A stretch of DNA of 64,000 nt from Sanguinoderma infundibulare (Eukaryota > Basidiomycota > Agaricomycetes > Polyporales > Polyporaceae). Below the pieces are notes generated by a model. That model did no database searches. It had not been told where the DNA came from and saw only the letters and a program-made list of their open reading frames with translations. Where the stretch lies: positions 310,001 to 374,000 of the forward strand of contig JAVLRN010000006.1 in assembly GCA_032821775.1 (NCBI GenBank). Reading direction: 5' to 3'. This document shows, one piece after another, positions 33,411-43,323 of this stretch (position 1 is the stretch's first letter; the number at the start of each line of letters is the position of its first letter). Made by a program: the position numbers and the translations under genes.

Positions 33411-34712
33411 ATGCCACCCCGTAATCTTCCTCAGCGGTCGTACCAAGTGGACATCGTCAAATACGACCCAGACGAAGTCGTGTATGAGCGGATGGGCGAA
33501 TACGCGTCTCTCAAGTTCAACTGCTGCTTCAATCACGACCAGCGGCCGGACATAGTTGACTACATGAAGCAATGCTCTCGTTATCTTCGACAGAATCCTG
33601 CCGATGAGCTCGGAGGACGCTATAACGCTGGAGATCCAGAAGCATTCCTCGAACTTGGTTTGAGGCAAGTGGATGCACAAGATAGGACATTTGGATCACT
33701 GAATCCTGAAAAATCACTGATTTCCAGGTATCTCAGTGGTTGGCGTGCAGGCCGTGAACATTCAAGGCGCGCTGCACATGTTCGAGACGCTCACGGTCGA
33801 GCTCGCTCCCACGGCGACCAACGACGTTCTCGCGAGAGGCCACTGTGCAGCAGCATACGCATACTTGCAAGACTGGCGCACCACCGACGCAGCGTCCCGG
33901 GCCTTCATGGACACCCAGGCTCGCCGCTTCGGACGTCCTGTCGGCTTGTCGCCCTATGCCGCTCTCATGTTCGCTACTTTCCATGCAAACTACAGCGTAT
34001 GCCTCGGGCTCGTCAGCGCCGCAGTATCCAAAGTCGGATTCGAGGTCAAAGACGTCTTGGAGCAGGTTGGCATGGACGTCAGCAAGACACCGCCGAGGTT
34101 CAAGCCGCTTTGGGACGTGTTGAAAAAGCGAGAGGACGAGGTCGTCTTCGAAGAACGGCGGCGTCAGGGGAAGGTCGCGAAGGAGACGAACGCGTACATA
34201 TGCGCCGCGGAAGGATGCAAGGTCGAAGGCCTGCACAAGGCCGCGCTGCGGGCGTGCTCCGGCAGATGTCCCCCCGACCTCAAGCCGCACTACTGCAGTA
34301 AGGAGTGCCAGAAGAGGGTGTGATATTCGCCGTTACTTCCCGCCGTCCACGCGCTCACTTGACATTCTAGGATTGGCCCAAGCACAAAGCGATCTGTAAG
34401 CCGGGTAGGGATGGGAAGCCTCCGAAAATTCCGTCGGACAAGCAGCAGAGCGACGACTTCTTGAAGGGGTTTCAGCAGGCAGCTGAAGGCATTGGCAGTT
34501 CAACTGGGGGGGCTCAGGCAGAGCTTAGCGGCGAGTTGGTTGGGTCCGGGTACGATCGGGACATTCAAGCTGGACCTGAACGCGTCATTGAAGTACCTGG
34601 GCTCGGTGAAGATGAGAGGCTACGACTCGTCTCGAGTACCCTGGCGCCTACAGAACTCAGGAAGCTGCGCGAAGAGATATCGAAGGCGATGCTGGCACCG
34701 GTTCGCAGGTAG
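33411..34712 (+). CDS. MYND zinc-finger protein
   Basis: Exons 33411-33657, 33728-34317 and 34371-34712 join in frame to 392 residues. The MYND finger lies near residues 255-290, split by the second intron: CAAEGCKVEGLHKAALRACS, then PHYCSKECQKR|DWPKHKAIC, giving the C-x4-C...C-x3-C...H-x3-C ligand set (first Cys pair spaced slightly wide). The N-terminal two thirds (VNIQGALHMFETLTVELAPT, ARGHCAAAYAYLQDWRTTDA) look helical, with no second domain that I know. MYND fingers mediate protein-protein contacts, often with PxLxP motifs; the partner here is unknown. It starts 139 bp after the 4.58 kb element. A 3' fragment of a relative is at 61257-61552. Confidence 0.85.
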
Positions 34713-35755
34713 TTTTACCCAGGTACATATGTCATATCCGTTAAATGGAGGCGGCGGTCCATTACTGAAGATGTGGCGTACATAGGCCTCGATTACGGAG
34801 CGGTAATCAGTGCCATCACACTTTCTCGCGCCGATGGAGATGCTACAACAGAGACTTGACCACCGGTTACGCGCATCGTCTTCCGTCTACCGGCATTATT
34901 TTGAGCATGTCTAAGTACACACTGACTCATATTGATCGCCCGTCTCAAGCTTTTCCATGTCTACCTCGCCAGGCCCCAAATGCATCTATAGAACGCGAAC
35001 CTTAGAATTCCTCACAACGCCAACAATACGTGCTTCAATACTACGGCTCTTCTGCTCCTTCAAAAAAGGTTCACCAGGCACCATCAGACAGTTATGCGTG
35101 GACAACTCCGACAGCAGCAATCTCGTCATTCGTCAAATCGCGTTTATTGGCAAGCAGTCCGGTGCGCGAGACTACTGACATGTATCCGAGTTCGTCGGTT
35201 CAGGGTTGTTTACACTGGATTAGTCACAATGGTAAGCATCGTGATGACATCCGGGACTTGTACGATTTTGTCTAGTTGCCCGATGGCATCGTATCGTGAC
35301 TGACTGGCCGATATTGATCAGGCCTAGTAACCACCTTCCCTACCTTCATTCGAAAGGGTGCGTTTCAAACTCGACCATGCTTCCAAAGTCTAGCTTGCGG
35401 TGCCGAGCACGTTCCTCTTCCGGCCCAAGCCACGGCACGCATTCCTACGACGAGAGAGGTATGATGCATGGAATACCTATGCAGGATATTGCCTTTCCAC
35501 CCAGACTGCCTGTCGGAAAAGGGAAATCATCCCGCTGCACAATAGGATTCCGGTGAGTTTCCCGCACCATTTCTGCGACTAATAATGGTCCGGCGGTGGA
35601 CTTCGCTTTCCTTTGCCAAGTCCAACATCCGCTGTTGTGCATAGAGCATAGGGCGTCCGGGGTATAAAATCCCCCCGTTTTCGAGCGGAAGATCCCATCC
35701 CCATCCCAAGCATCATCATCCTTTGCAACACTCTCCACTCTCAATAATCGTCAAC
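34713..35755. other. Spacer and upstream region of protease B
   Basis: 34713-35390 shows nothing recognisable. From about 35400 the sequence is the inverted counterpart of the region upstream of protease A. Confidence 0.5.
35663..35670 (+). promoter_or_regulatory. TATA box of protease B
   Basis: TATAAAAT within GGGGTATAAAATCCCC, 93 bp before the start codon. It is identical in context to the protease A box. Confidence 0.6.
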
Positions 35756-37317
35756 ATGTACGGCAAGCTTTCCTTCATTGCTCTTGCCCTTGTCCTCCCT
35801 GCGACGGCTAGCCCGGTCGTAGAGGACTTCGGCACTCGAATTCCCTTCCACCAGCGCAGTGCGCTTACGGACAGCGACGGCAACTTTAACCATGCCAAGG
35901 CCATGCGCCAGGTCGTTCGTGACAACAAGTACGTACACCTCATTACATCCCTGTCGGCGAGCACGCTAACACTATACACCCGTGTAGCAAGCACAGCAAC
36001 AACTTGAAGAATATCCAGGCAAACATCGGTCGAGAAGCCTTCAACGAGGGGGCGGAGATCAAGCCGCTCATGGCCTACTCCTCTCCCGAGCGCCGCCAGT
36101 CTGTGCCTCTCAAAGACGAGCAGAACGACGAGTACTGGGCAGGCAACATCAATGTCGGTACTCCCGCGCAGGTATTCTACATCGACTTTGACAGTGCGTC
36201 CTCATCTATCGAGCCGTCCGAGATATGACACCGACCCTGACCGGCTCTCGCAGCCGGGTCCTCTGACCTCTGGTTCCCTTCTATCAATTGCACGGCCAGC
36301 CCCTGCTCGTCCAAGCACAAGTACAACACCAAGACGTCTCCGACGAGCAAATCGCTTCCGGGCACATTCAGCCTCAAATACGGCGACGGCTCGACCGTCT
36401 CCGGCCCCATCTTCTCTGACAACGTCGTGGTGGGCGGGATCACTGCGAAGAATCAGGCGTTCTCCGCCGTCACCTCCCTCTCGCCCTCGTTCGGACCGCA
36501 GGCGAATGAAGGGATCCTCGGCCTGGCCTTCCCCTCGATGTCTGAACTCAAGCAGCCGCCGTTCGTGAACAACGCGAAGGCGCAGGGTGCGATCAAGCAG
36601 GCCGTGTTCGGGATGAAGCTCGCCAAGACTGGCTCGGAGCTCTACATTGGCGGTACGAACACTGGCTTATACACCGGCAGCCTCGAGACGCATAGCGTCG
36701 TCGGCAGCACCGGCTACTGGCAGATCGGTGACGGCAAGCTTACGGTTGGGTCTACCGTGAGTCCCCCTGCTATAAACCCGTACAATCGTATGTGAACTGA
36801 CGATTCCGAACCAGACCGTGGTCTCTGGGATCTTAACCGTCATCGATTCGGGCACGACCCTCGTCTACGGTCCGCCGAGTTCGGTCGATGCGTTTTACAA
36901 GCAGGTTCCTGGCTCGAGCGCGTTGCAAAACATGGCCGGCTTTTACACCTTCCCCTGCGCCAACGCCCCCTCGAACGTCGCCTTCAGTTGGGGCGGCGGC
37001 AAGCAGTGGACGATCTCGTCCCAGAAGTGAGCTCTTCAGTTTCTTGAAACTTATGCTCGGCGCTGACCATTGATTGTTAGCATCGTGGCTGGCAAGGAGA
37101 ATGGCCGCTGCGTGGGGGCGATCGTGGGGAAGACTATGGGTCTCGGCACCAACGCCTGGTTGGTCGGCGACAGGTGAGTACGCCTCGCCTCGTATCAGGC
37201 GTCCAAGGTGACGAATGCACACATTGACTCCGCCTCTTCCTTTGCAGCTTCATGAAGAACGTCTACACTGCATTCTCGTTTGACGCGAACACTGTCGGCT
37301 TCGCCACGCTGAAGTAG
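35756..37317 (+). CDS. Aspartic protease B, polyporopepsin-like (peptidase family A1)
   Basis: Secreted pepsin-type enzyme, near-identical twin of protease A. Exons 35756-35928, 35988-36193, 36254-36756, 36815-37026, 37081-37173 and 37248-37317 give 418 residues, with the same five intron positions. Signal peptide MYGKLSFIALALVLPATA; catalytic FD|TGSSDLW across intron 2 and IDSGTT in exon 4; YGDGS flap. Intact throughout. Differences from A are mainly third-position changes and a few conservative ones (for example RSALTDSDGN versus RRTLTDSEGN), consistent with recent duplication under constraint or gene conversion. It is convergent with F-box copy 3, stops 201 bp apart. Confidence 0.92.
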
Positions 37318-38254
37318 GGGTCGGCTTGCAAGATCGTGATGGCAGCTCCAGTAGTCCTCGGTGAATGACTCTGTTTGAGCTTCGGGCTAGGCTGGTAACC
37401 GGCATGAATAGAATATACGCGTCCATACTTGATGTATTTGTACTGCTACCATATTCGTCCGTGCAATTATACTCATGGGCTATATGAAGTCGTCCGAACA
37501 CAGAGCAGGTGCAAAGTCTATTCTACCGTCCCTTCGAGCCTGATGCGCTTCCGACTAGTATTCCCTTGATTGGAACGCTTGAGTGCGGGGACTCCAGGTC
37601 GACGGATAGCGGCGCCTCCGAGAGCGCCATCCACTCTCCCATCGGTAGCCCCGTCTCCGGTGATTACGACCTCGTCAACCAACGCCTGAAAGCGTGGTGC
37701 GTAGAGCCACCACAGGTTCGCTGTCCACGCTGAACTTGTGGGGACCTCACGAATGTGACGGTAGGGCCCAGAATGCCCAGCGACATCTTCGTTGTTCGAA
37801 CGACCATACGAGATGCAGAGCGTAGAGTCTACACACGCCCTTGCAAGTGCGCCGGTTTATTAAACCGACGCAACTTGCAAGTGCGCGCGGAGAGATCCGG
37901 GGGGGTATGGGCGGTGATGGGGTGGGGGGAGACCAGGGCAACGGTCACGCGGCAGTCGGACGCGCGCGATCATCGGACGATCGTCCGGACTCGGTTTGCG
38001 GTGGACGGCGCGGATATTCGTCCACCTTTGTTGCATAGATATTCAGAGTGCGCCCAGCAGCTGACGGGGAACCGCGGCCGGGCGAACAGAGGATGGGGTA
38101 TGGGCGGACGACCAACGGGGGGTGGGTGGACGACCAACGGGGCACGGGCGACACTGTTTTGATGATGCAATATTCGACAGTCCGAGAACATCGGCATGAC
38201 ACCACACTCGGTGACCTCATTTCCTTGGCACGCGACAATCACGGCCTGCAACCG

Positions 38255-38520
38255 TCAGACGCGACTGCGAGATGGGCTGCGGGTAAGGGCTCCGCGTTTG
38301 TCAGCTTTGAGAGGGCCGTCCAACTCTTCGTGTCACGAACATCTCTGAAGACACTCAGGAGAACGACCTCTGCGACCTCTTTGGTGTGTTTGGCCGCGTC
38401 GCGCGTATGTATGTCGGACGTGACCGCAAGATGGGATGCGGGTAAGGGTGCCAGCTTTGAGGAGAAGGCCGTCGCGCCGAAGGCGATGGAGAATACATTT
38501 GCATCAGGGGGAGGGACCAG
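38255..38520 (+). pseudogene. Captured eIF3g RRM fragment, tandemly duplicated
   Basis: The second unit (38328-38491) reads RVTNISEDTQENDLCDLF, GVFGRVARMYVGRDRKMGCG, then after a one-base shift KGASFEEKAVAPKAME. This is the beta1-alpha1-beta2-beta3 part of the RRM of translation initiation factor eIF3 subunit g (family pattern RVTN-SEDT...DL--LF). The first unit (38255-38323) repeats only AAGKGSAFVSFERAV, the RNP1 region. Both share AGATGGG/AGATGGGATGCGGGTAAGGG. Non-functional: frameshifted, lacking the rest of the protein, and inside a transposon. Confidence 0.7.
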
Positions 38521-38527
38521 ACCACGC

Positions 38528-38575
38528 TGATGCAAGTGACCACTTGCATCAGCTTGTGGTCACTTGCATCAGCGC
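38528..38575. repeat. Perfect inverted repeat CTGATGCAAGTGACCA
   Basis: CTGATGCAAGTGACCAC and its complement GTGGTCACTTGCATCAG flank a short centre. It lies inside the 1279 bp element right after the RRM remnant, and shares the GCAAGTG core with the TIRs. Confidence 0.6.
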
Positions 38576-38643
38576 GGACGGGAGCATAAGCGCTGTAAGT
38601 ATGGGCTATAGGCATTTTCTTTCCCTTTTAGCATAAGGAACTG

Positions 38644-38712
38644 ATGGCTTAGTGGTAGAATGGGTTGTTAGTAATTGTCCTATGATACTTAGTTCGAGTC
38701 CCCGTCATGGCA
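38644..38712 (+). ncRNA. tRNA-like (SINE-type) segment, degenerate
   Basis: An A-box-like TGGCTTAGTGG (38649-38659) and B-box-like AGTTCGAGTCC (38694-38704) are at tRNA spacing, and the first half resembles tRNA-Gly (TTAGTGGTAGAAT). Acceptor and T stems do not pair well and an AT/T-rich tail follows. It could be a Pol III-type SINE head or a dead tRNA. Confidence 0.35.
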
Positions 38713-38809
38713 AATTTTTGAAAATTGATCAATGAGCATTGACGGTGGTATATACAGGATGAATTGATGACAGGGCGTTACCTATGAACAGGAGGAGGGC
38801 CGGAGGAGA

Positions 38810-38991
38810 GGGGACAGGGAGGGGACAGGGAGGGGACAGGGAGGGGACAGGGAGGGGACAGGGAGGGGACAGGGAGGGGACAGGGAGGGGACAGGGAGGG
38901 GACAGGGAGGGGACAGGGAGGGGACAGGGAGGGGACAGGGAGGGGACAGGGAGGGGACAGGGAGGGGACAGGGAGGGGACAGGGAGGGGAC
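38810..38991. repeat. Minisatellite, 11 bp GGGGACAGGGA x about 16.5
   Basis: An unbroken tandem array of an 11 bp unit with runs of four and three G, hence strong potential for G-quadruplex formation on the plus strand. A minus-strand frame of repeated Ser-Pro-Pro-Cys-Pro-Leu is only its translation. Confidence 0.95.
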
Positions 38992-40433
38992 GGCGACCGG
39001 CGGGCCACGCCACCGGTCTCCCAGGCGCCATCAGCGCGCACTTGCAAGTGGCGCCGGTATAATAAACCGGCGCACTTGCAAGTGTCTGTGTAGACGGCTC
39101 GCAGAGCTCCAGCCTATGCAGTCGACGGCCGCCTGCGACGAGATGGGTCTTGAGGACCTCCTCGAGCCCGTCTAGCTCCCCACGGAGGCCGGCGATGATC
39201 TTGTTGTCGTCCAACCAGTTGTAAGTGTCCTCCCGACCTCCGATAACATATGCGAGACACCGTTCGGGGCTGTCCGGGCCCGCTGTGCAACATGGGCCTC
39301 TCAACAGGCCCAGGAACCCTTCAGCCACCTGTAGCTTGTGCTCGCCGACCTTGAACGTCGTGTCGTTGAGCAAGTCGAGGCGGCGGAGATTCGGCAAGCC
39401 TTCGACGAACTGTTCCAAGTGAGAGATGATCCAGGGTTGGCACCAAGTGCGGAAGTCGATCGCGAGCTCGGTTATAGTGGGAGACCGGTATCCGTCCAGT
39501 AAGCGTTTGAGGCTCTCGTCATCGCCGAAAAGCCCGCGCTCTCCTATGATAGCGAATCGCAGGGAGTCGAAGAAAGGAGGTGAGTGTAGGCCAATCCAAT
39601 GCTTCGGCAAGATCCCGTGAATGTCCACCGGAGCGTTCCCAGCCTAGGTCAATCGTGACGTCGGAGGGAAACGACAGTCCAGTGGTGAACAAAGGAGGGA
39701 TGGTCTTCGGCGGCCACCCGACCCCGCGGGTCACGCGGAGACGACGGAGACTTGGGAGTTGAACGATACGGGGGTTCCCAGGGTTCGATGCATCAACCAC
39801 TGGCTTCACATCGACCCAATCCACGATGGTCAGCGACTCCAAGCTGGGTGAACATCGGTCCAGCGCAGCCAGGAAGACTTCGCCGCGGGTAGGCGCGTCA
39901 TGCAGAATGACGTTCTTCAACGACTTCACGGCGATTGCGGGAGTGAAAAAGCATCCATGGATGAAGAGGCTTTGAAGGATAGGAAGATCAGAGTCGCGAC
40001 ATGCAGGCAGCTCGATGGCAATACGAGCTTTGGACATAAAGGAAAGGTTGATATGCAAGCTCTTGAGACTGCGTAGGGGAGAGCCGCGGGTTGCTGACTC
40101 CAGCAAGGTCATCGTGGTTTCCGGCCCGCACTCCATGGCCGAAAACTCAGACAGCCGCGCCCAAACTGATGTTCAAGAATGGGGCCCACTGCTTCCTCCC
40201 ACAGCACCGGCGAAACGAACGTGAACGGAATTTCGATCGTAAGGGGGTAAGGCTTCGACCACTCCAGCAACGTTGGTAGGCACTTGACGAGCCGCGAGGT
40301 ATAACGTCCGTATTCTAACGCCGAGGAAACAGCGTCAGCCCATAGCTCTGGGGTTCCTCACACTATGGCCCACCAACGTTGACAGACGTGGGTAAGGGCA
40401 AGCAGACTCCACCACCGGGTCCAGGCGCCACTG

Positions 40434-41960
40434 GTAGTTCGGTGACGGCCCCAGACCGATATCTGTCTAGGACCTCCGCCAGCCCCTGTTGATCGTCGAA
40501 ACACTGACAGATGCGTAGACGTTCAATTCCATCCAGAGAACCACCAAACGTGACGTCTTTCTGAACACCGCAGATGGCGGACCACAGGGAATCGAAGAAA
40601 GGAAGTGAGTGCAGACCAAATCAATATCAGGTTCCTTGGCAAAAACTGGTGAGCGTCCCCTGGAACATAGTCCAAGTTTGACGTCGCTGGGAAACGAGAG
40701 CCACATTACGAATGGGGAAGGATGAGCGTCCTGCGATGAGGGGGGCTCGGTAAAGGCCGCATGGAGATGGCGAAGGCTCTGCAGGTGCACGTTACGGCGG
40801 TTGGGGTTCGATGCATCGACCGCCCTATCTAGTTGCGACAAACTCAAGACAGTCAGTGATTCCAGGCTGAGTACACATCTAGCCAGGGCACGAAAGAAGA
40901 TGTCTTAGCTCTAGAGTTTATCATACAGAACAATCTTCTTCAGAGAGCTGACGGCGATTGCTGGAGTGAAAAGACGTCCGTCAATGGCGAGGGTTTGGAG
41001 GATGGGAAGATCCGAATCGTCATAAGCAGGAAGCTCTCCAAGAGAGCCAAGTTGATCCTCTAGACATGGGAACTTGATCGGCTTATTGGTCATTCCGAGG
41101 GGGGCCCGCCGCAGGCGGGCGCCAAAATCGGCCCGGGGGGCGTCTCCCGGCCTCCAAGAAAGGGTACCCAGGGGTGCCACCGGGGCCCGGGGGCGGCCCG
41201 GGGACCAACCTCGGTCGCGGACACGCATACAGTCTCGTTTTTTCTCCTTGCTATGATTACTCTTGTACTACTACAATGGCGCTACATGTTTACAAATGAA
41301 TCGACGATATGGTATCCGGTCGGGTTAGGGTTTGTTGGTCGGGTTTGGTCTGAAGGACCAATCCGCGGGCGCCTGATTGGTGTGGGCGTCTCGGCCACCA
41401 ATACCAACCCCCCCTCGGAATGTGTAATCACCCACTTGATCTGCAAGGTGTGGAGACTTCGTAAGCGAGCGGGAGCGGGCAATCCCTGCACTATCATTCC
41501 GTCCTTCGCACACCACACCTCGAATGACAATTGAGATAACCGTCATAAATGGGGCTCGAGAATGGGATCCACACCAGGCCAAGTCAACTGCGAAGCGGCC
41601 TGGTAGGGTAACTCGATGGTCAGTGGGTAAGGCTTCGAGCACTCGAGAAAGGTCTGCAGGAGAGAAACTCGACTGGTCCGTGTTTCCGATCGGATCATAG
41701 AATGAACTGCATCTGCCCACAGCTGTGGAGTCCCGTGTGCTACATCCCGCTAGTGTTGGCAGATGTGGGTAAGAGCGATCAGCTCTGGCCACCTGCTCCA
41801 CGCGCCGCTGGTGAGAATCTTCACGATGAGCTCTGCAGGAAGGCAGTTGGCCGACGCATTGGCGTTTAAAAGGGGACGAGTAGAACGATGGATGCGTCGT
41901 ATGTCTTCACGGTATGCGACTCCGCGCCCGGGTCTGTCACTGCTCGCCGAAAACGGCAGC
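40434..41960 (-). pseudogene. F-box protein (copy 4), C-terminally truncated and fused to copy 3
   Basis: Reads from the 5' side: TYDASIVL near 41910, a frame change, then NANASANCLPAELIVKILTS (F-box start) and ALTHICQH-stop-RDVAHGTPQLWADAV, a nonsense codon where paralogues have W. LEPHL-stop-RLSQLSFEVWCAKDG follows, then LRSLHTLQIK interrupted by a 354 bp MITE, then FPCLEDQLGSLGELPAYDDS, IAVSSLKKIVLYDKL, LQSLRHLHAAF and finally VLDRYRSGAVTEL. At about 40434 this joins TSGAW, the F-box motif of copy 3, with no spacer. The last quarter of copy 4 and first part of copy 3 were therefore lost in one deletion. Confidence 0.7.
41080..41433. mobile_element. 354 bp MITE, hAT-like
   Basis: Flanked by the 8 bp direct repeat ACTTGATC (41072-41079, 41434-41441). 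Excision restores LQIKFPCLEDQLG in the F-box frame. The ends are inverted: GGCTTATTGGTCATTCCGAG at the left and the complement of CTCGGAATGTGTAATCACCC at the right, with a shared CATTCCGAGGGGGG core. Very GC-rich at the left, no coding capacity. An 8 bp duplication is typical for hAT elements. Confidence 0.75.
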
Positions 41961-43323
41961 TAGATATCGAGGTCGAAATGAGACGTAAGTATCCTATGAT
42001 ACAGGTCTATGGAAACAGCGTACAGAGCAATTCACGACAGAATTGGATGCGCTTTCTTCAATCATGAACGTGACTGAGACGATACTTAAAGCTCAGCGTT
42101 AGGAGACAATATTTGCTTAGCGCCGGCAAGACACGGTCCGGCAAACTCCGCACTGCGGGGCCGCGATTCGGAGTTGCGGCAGTGGAACCTTTGACTCGAC
42201 CGCCACTCCCTCATGGCATGCTGCCCTCTCTTATAAGCGTAGAAGGAAGGGAGGAAGCTTATACAGCAGGTAAGGTTCTAGCGGAAGTGTAGAGGTATGC
42301 TTATCGTCGGTCCCTTAGATCTAGAAGTTGCAATCAACTGCCTCAGCACCTGGGGCTGTACACGGTCTTCGTCGACGTGCGACCGGTACGGATGACGAGA
42401 GAGCACTGTCAATCAAGTTAATCAAACCCTATCCGTGCCTTGTCAATATACAAACTTATGCCAGTCTCCTCGCATCAATGTTCAGTGTAGCCTCAATGAG
42501 TTCAAGTACTTACACAGGCTGCCCAACTTGAAGGTGAGCACCTGATTCATTAGTTAAGTCTGTATTTCGTACTGAAGCCTAGTCACTAGTCAAAGCCGCA
42601 ATGTGTGCAGCGTCAGCCCTAGCCCCTTATACCGCGGATCATGATATCATGCCAAACCTCGTTAGTCTCCCCGCTCATCTTTCCTGGCTGATCCCATGAT
42701 TCTCTAATTTTGCGAATTCAAACAGCCCAGTACCGGATAATCCTTTCAGTTACGCCGGTCTCAGCACGCCGAAATGGTCATCGGAACGCCCGTCTATGAC
42801 AGCTCTTGGATGGACAGTATAGCTTACGGGTCTCGCGTCGGAGCGCCTTCCATGGCTCAGCGGTGCAATAGCAGGGGCAAGCAATATCCGAAGACAGGCC
42901 ATGACCGGCCGACGTTTCAGTTCGCGACTTTACTCGAAGTCTTCCTCCATCGGAGCGACGAGCCCGGACGAGAAACCCATGACGAAGCGCGCCTTGCCAA
43001 GGACAGCGCGCCCGGGTTCAATGAGTCCACCATCCGGAGCGTGACTTAGCGCGACGAGGAGGCGGTTGCTGTCGCCATCCGAGACCGCAACCGTCACCCG
43101 GTCGCGCTTGAGCGCCTTTGAGCGCTCTCTTACTTTAGATTCCCGTCGGGCACTGCTCTGACCACTTTCGCGTTTCGTCTCAGGGGCAACATTACTTTCC
43201 TCCCTCTTCAGCGGCAAATGTGTAACTGCATATAAGACCACGTACCATGTCCCCCAGTCTTCCGGGGGCTCGCTTGCTTCTTCTCCTTCTGTTCCCTTTC
43301 CTTTCCGTCTTCCCCTTGCCACC
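41961..43323. other. Spacer and upstream region of the AA7 gene
   Basis: No gene recognised. A 91-codon plus-strand frame at 42774-43049 and a 163-codon minus-strand frame at 42930-43421 overlap antisense and match nothing that I know. The last 100 bp are a pyrimidine-rich promoter. Confidence 0.4.
43231..43237 (+). promoter_or_regulatory. TATA box of the AA7 gene
   Basis: TATAAGA 93 bp upstream of the ATG at 43324, followed by a CT-rich leader. Confidence 0.5.

Larger units (their letters stand above)
37822..39100. mobile_element. 1279 bp TIR transposon carrying a captured host gene fragment
   Basis: Flanked by the 7 bp direct repeat GCAGAGC (37815-37821, 39101-39107). Removing it with one copy restores LELCISYG in the F-box frame. 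The TIRs are about 65 bp (37822-37888, 39035-39100) and share GTCTACACA, CTTGCAAGTGCGCCGG and TTATTA then ACCG then ACTTGCAAGTGCGCGC. Each TIR is itself nearly palindromic. Inside, from left to right: GC-rich unique DNA, two tandem remnants of an eIF3g RNA-recognition motif, a perfect inverted repeat at 38528-38575, a tRNA-like segment and an 11 bp minisatellite. No transposase frame. Long TIRs plus host sequence are the hallmark of gene-capturing Mutator-like elements; that class is an inference. Confidence 0.72.
37518..40433 (-). pseudogene. F-box protein (copy 3), broken
   Basis: Minus-strand F-box relative starting inside the F-box motif (TSGAWTRWWSLLALTHVCQ near 40400, with a TGA after QRWWAIV), then LPACRDSDLPILQSLFIHG, LPSLRRLRVTRG, a one-base frame change near 39635, PPFFDSLRFAIIGERG, AEGFLGLLRG and GPDSPERCLAYVIGG. 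At LELC it is interrupted by a 1279 bp transposon, after which ISYG, HIREVPTSSAWTANLWWLYA and RFQALVDEVVITGDGA lead to a stop at 37518. With the nonsense codon, frameshift, insertion and missing N-terminus it cannot make a full protein. Its 5' end is fused directly to copy 4. Confidence 0.75.

Noticed and set aside
38729..39047. Frame with repeated Ser-Leu-Ser-Pro-Pro-Cys-Pro units joined to F-box sequence
   Set aside because: Translation of the 11 bp minisatellite inside a transposon; the F-box continuation lies on the far side of the element.
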